Shown here one piece after another: positions 24,261 to 26,963 of a DNA stretch of 26,963 bases. The notes under the pieces are model-generated. The model had not been told where the DNA came from. It worked only from the letters and a program-made list of their open reading frames with translations, and did no database searches. Each line of letters begins with the position of its first letter. Position 1 is the stretch's first letter. A program made the position numbers and the translations under genes. The stretch spans positions 1 through 26,963 of the forward strand of contig CAZFAT010000403.1 in NCBI GenBank assembly GCA_964517075.1. The letters are read 5' to 3'. Origin of the DNA: CAZFAT01 sp964517075. Its GTDB lineage: Bacteria; Acidobacteriota; Vicinamibacteria; Vicinamibacterales; SCN-69-37.

Positions 24261-26963
24261 TTACTGCGCCCGCAGCACCATCATCGGGTCCACGCGGGCG
24301 GCGCGTCGCGCCGGGAGGTAGCACGCGGCCAGGATTACCGCCGCGAGGATGAGCGGCGCGCCGATGAGCGTCCCGGCGTCCATCGAGGGGATCGGCAGCA
24401 CGAGGTGCGACGTCACCCGGATGCCGATGTACGCGAGGATGAATCCGAGCACCGACCCGACCGCAGTCACGCGGAGGCCTTCCTTGACGACGAGTCTCGC
24501 GATGTCACTCCGGTCGGCGCCGAGCGCGGCGCGGATGCCGAGTTCCTTGACGCGTTGCGCTACGGAGTACGTCACCACGCCGTACAGCCCGACACTGGCC
24601 AGGAGCAGCCCGACGAGCCCGGAGAACCCGAGGAGACCGGCCGCGAGCCGTCGAGGGTAGCGCCGCTCGTTGACGAGATCGCTGATCATCCGCGCTTGTA
24701 TGACGCCCATCTCGGGATCAGCTTGAGCGACGGCGTTCCGGAGCGTCAGGATGGTCTGCGCGTCGGTCCCGTGGCCCCGTGCGATGAGCGTCTCACCGAA
24801 GAGATAGGTCGTTGTTCCGGACGCATCTTGCGCCATCGGGACATAGACGAACGCATGCGGGGCGCCCTCCGACAGCGGCCCTCGCACCGTCCCCACCACG
24901 CCAACGACCTCCATCCACACGGGAGGCTCTGTCTTGATCCCAGGTCCGGCTGGGGAGGTGTAGAACGCCAGGAGCTGGCCGACGGCCTCTGTGCCCGGCC
25001 AGAATCGCGCGGCCAGCGCTTCGTCCACGATTGCGACCTTCGCGGTGTGACCTCGCTCACGAGTGTCGAACGCGCGGCCCCGCCGCAATGGAATGCCGAG
25101 GACATCGAAGTAGCCTGGTGTCACCCGCGCGCTTTCGGCGTGCGACGACGCACCGCCACGTGCGAAGTCCTCCCGGCTGATGACCAACCTCCCGCCGGGG
25201 CGCGTCGGCAGAGCGGACGTGAGCGCGGCCGACTGGATTCCCGGTGAAGAGGCCGCGATGTCGAGCACGCGGCGCGTGGACGTGTCGAGCCGTGCATAGA
25301 ACGCCTGCTTTTCGGCGTCGCTGCCCTGCCAGGGATAGCGAACTTGCTCGCGCTCGACGTACGCCACTCGGTCGGGTTCATAGCCCGGCGGCACCAGGGC
25401 AACCTTCAGGAACGCCCGCACGGCGACCCCTGCCACCAGCAGTAGGGCCAGCGAAACAGCCACCTGTGGAATCACGATCCAGTGGCGCAGTCGCGCCCGG
25501 CCCGGCCGTGATGCGCCGAACGAGGCGCTGGACAGCGCGCTGGTCAGCTTCATCGTGGAGGCTTGCCGCACGGGAGCCATGCCGATCAGGATGCCGACGA
25601 CGGCGGTGATCAGGATCGTGAACAGGATGACCGACAGATCGAGCGGGACTCCGAGCGACACCTGCTGGGAGTACACGCGACTGACTCCCGCCGACATGTG
25701 GTCGAGCAGCGTGGTGATGAGCCACCGCGATACCGTGACGCCCAGCACACCTCCCAGCGCCGCGATGGTGAGCCCTTCCATAATCAGTTGGCGTGCGACG
25801 CGCCAGCGGCCGGCGCCCAATGTCAGCCGAATCGCCACTTCGCCGCGGCGGACGACGCCGCGCGCCGTCAGCAGGCCCGCCAGGTTGGCGACGCCGATCA
25901 TCAACACGAGACCTGCGACCGTCATCAGCCCGGCGCCTAGCCGGCTCGGCGTGGCACCGGCCGCATCGAACGGCAGCCGCACGCGTCGCGAACTGCTGGC
26001 GACCGCGCCGGACACCCCGTCGGTGCGTTCGGTCGAGAAGAGGTTCTGTCTCCAGACCGATGCAAATGCCTGAACCTGCTCCAGTGTGACACCAGGTCGC
26101 ATCCGTGCGATGGCCGATTCCACAGGAACTGACCGCACGCTTGTCTTGCCGGAGTAGAACGTTGGGCCCCAGAGGTGTTGCGCGCGCTGGAGAAGGGGCA
26201 CCCAGTACTCAACGGGGGACCATGCATTGGACACGCCGGTGAACTCAGGCCCCATCACGCCGACGACGGTGTAGGAACTTAGGGGCTCGGAAGACCGCGA
26301 GTCACCCAACTCGACACGTCGGCCGACGATGTCCGGAGCGGTGTTGAAACGGCGACGCCACAGCGAGTCGCTGATGACGACGACGGGATCGGCCCCTGGG
26401 TCGTCGTCCAGAGCAGGCATGAGCGGTCTGCCGAGCTGCGGTCTCACACCGAGCACGTCGAAGTAGCTCGTCGACACGCTTTCGCCGATCAACATCTTGA
26501 CGTCGTCGCCCAATCGCATTGCCGCCTGATCACCTCGCAGGAGGGCGACGCCCGTGAACACGTCGGTATTGGCCGCCAGTTGCCGCGCGTCTTCGTACGG
26601 GCCCAGCATCGGCACGCGAGGATCCGGTGCATAGATGAAGGCCAGCTCGTCTGGCGCCCTGACCGGCAGCGGCCGGAACAGGACGGCATTGATGATGCTG
26701 AACGCTGCAGTATTGGCACCGATGCCGAAAGCGAGCACCGAGACGGCGACCGCCGTGAATCCCGGTGAACGCCGGAGCATCCGCAGGGCGTACGCGGCGT
26801 CGCGCCAGAGGCCCTCGATGACCGCTTCCCAGCCGCTACTGCGCACGTGCTCCCTGGCCGCCTCGACGCTGCCCATCTCGACGCGAGCGGCGCGATCGGC
26901 CCGTTCGGGCGACAACCCCGAGCGCTCGTGATCCGCGGCCGCCATCTCCAGGTAGTGACGGAC
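24261..26963 (-). CDS. Orphan MacB/FtsX-type ABC permease (ADOP family), cut by window edge
   Basis: At least 900 residues of a large permease. The open frame continues to the last base with VRHYLE before the first Met, so the true start is outside the window. The N-terminal soluble segment (HERSGLSPERADRAARVEMG) matches the permease_N region of acidobacterial duplicated orphan permeases. Two halves follow, each with a MacB-type periplasmic domain and an FtsX domain. Transmembrane helices are visible near FTAVAVSVLAFGIGANTAAF, MTVAGLVLMIGVANLAG, VILFTILITAVVGILIG, WIVIPQVAVSLALLLVAG, LVGLLLASVGLYGVV and LIGAPLILAAVILAACYL. No ATPase gene adjoins it here. The substrate is unknown; it probably takes part in export or envelope work. 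Confidence 0.9.
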   Translation of the reverse strand, partial: VRHYLEMAAADHERSGLSPERADRAARVEMGSVEAAREHVRSSGWEAVIEGLWRDAAYALRMLRRSPGFTAVAVSVLAFGIGANTAAFSIINAVLFRPLPVRAPDELAFIYAPDPRVPMLGPYEDARQLAANTDVFTGVALLRGDQAAMRLGDDVKMLIGESVSTSYFDVLGVRPQLGRPLMPALDDDPGADPVVVISDSLWRRRFNTAPDIVGRRVELGDSRSSEPLSSYTVVGVMGPEFTGVSNAWSPVEYWVPLLQRAQHLWGPTFYSGKTSVRSVPVESAIARMRPGVTLEQVQAFASVWRQNLFSTERTDGVSGAVASSSRRVRLPFDAAGATPSRLGAGLMTVAGLVLMIGVANLAGLLTARGVVRRGEVAIRLTLGAGRWRVARQLIMEGLTIAALGGVLGVTVSRWLITTLLDHMSAGVSRVYSQQVSLGVPLDLSVILFTILITAVVGILIGMAPVRQASTMKLTSALSSASFGASRPGRARLRHWIVIPQVAVSLALLLVAGVAVRAFLKVALVPPGYEPDRVAYVEREQVRYPWQGSDAEKQAFYARLDTSTRRVLDIAASSPGIQSAALTSALPTRPGGRLVISREDFARGGASSHAESARVTPGYFDVLGIPLRRGRAFDTRERGHTAKVAIVDEALAARFWPGTEAVGQLLAFYTSPAGPGIKTEPPVWMEVVGVVGTVRGPLSEGAPHAFVYVPMAQDASGTTTYLFGETLIARGHGTDAQTILTLRNAVAQADPEMGVIQARMISDLVNERRYPRRLAAGLLGFSGLVGLLLASVGLYGVVTYSVAQRVKELGIRAALGADRSDIARLVVKEGLRVTAVGSVLGFILAYIGIRVTSHLVLPIPSMDAGTLIGAPLILAAVILAACYLPARRAARVDPMMVLRAQ

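Overview
This is a GC-rich chromosomal window (my impression is well above 60% G+C) that reads as Acidobacteriota, most likely the Vicinamibacteria branch. The strongest hint is the large permease at the right edge. It has the architecture of the acidobacterial duplicated orphan permeases: an N-terminal permease_N-type segment, two FtsX/MacB-like halves, and no ATPase next to it. The ECF sigma / anti-sigma / secreted-protein triplet and the short palindromes and simple repeats between genes fit the same assignment. The assignment is inference from gene content, not from a marker-gene search.

Left part (1-14.3 kb): every gene lies on the minus strand, so transcription runs right to left. In that order they are alpha-glucan phosphorylase (glgP), a small zinc-ribbon protein of unknown function, an M24 metallopeptidase, an HtrA/DegP-like protease, a CYTH-domain phosphohydrolase, a MurU-like nucleotidyltransferase, an AmgK-like sugar kinase, a TIM-barrel sugar isomerase-like protein, asnS, rimO, then rimP-nusA-infB. 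CYTH, murU and amgK are tightly packed (4-base overlap, then a 1-base gap) and look like one translation-coupled unit for cell-wall sugar salvage. A hairpin followed by a T-rich tract separates rimO from the translation/transcription-factor operon rimP-nusA-infB, which leaves the window inside infB.

Middle (14.3-19.2 kb): dut is divergent from glgP across a 77-base shared promoter region. It converges on a long secreted BNR/Asp-box propeller protein, with only 13 bases between the stop codons. Divergent from the propeller gene is zwf (glucose-6-phosphate dehydrogenase).

Right part (19.2-27 kb): an ECF sigma factor, a single-pass membrane anti-sigma-like protein and a secreted beta-rich protein overlap each other as an operon. 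The secreted protein resembles the secretin beta-domain by eye, and this triplet is the best candidate for a little-described system. Next come a DapA-superfamily protein and an SDR protein that overlap by 16 bases, both lacking the usual active-site Tyr of their families, and then a ROK-family sugar kinase. A decayed VOC (glyoxalase-like) fragment follows. Last is the minus-strand orphan permease, cut by the window edge.

No tRNA, rRNA, CRISPR array, insertion sequence or prophage was seen. No stretch longer than 300 bases lacks a gene. The larger gaps (19188-19353, 21157-21323, 24109-24260) hold simple repeats, palindromes and a pseudogene remnant. Most genes look like housekeeping or conserved accessory functions.
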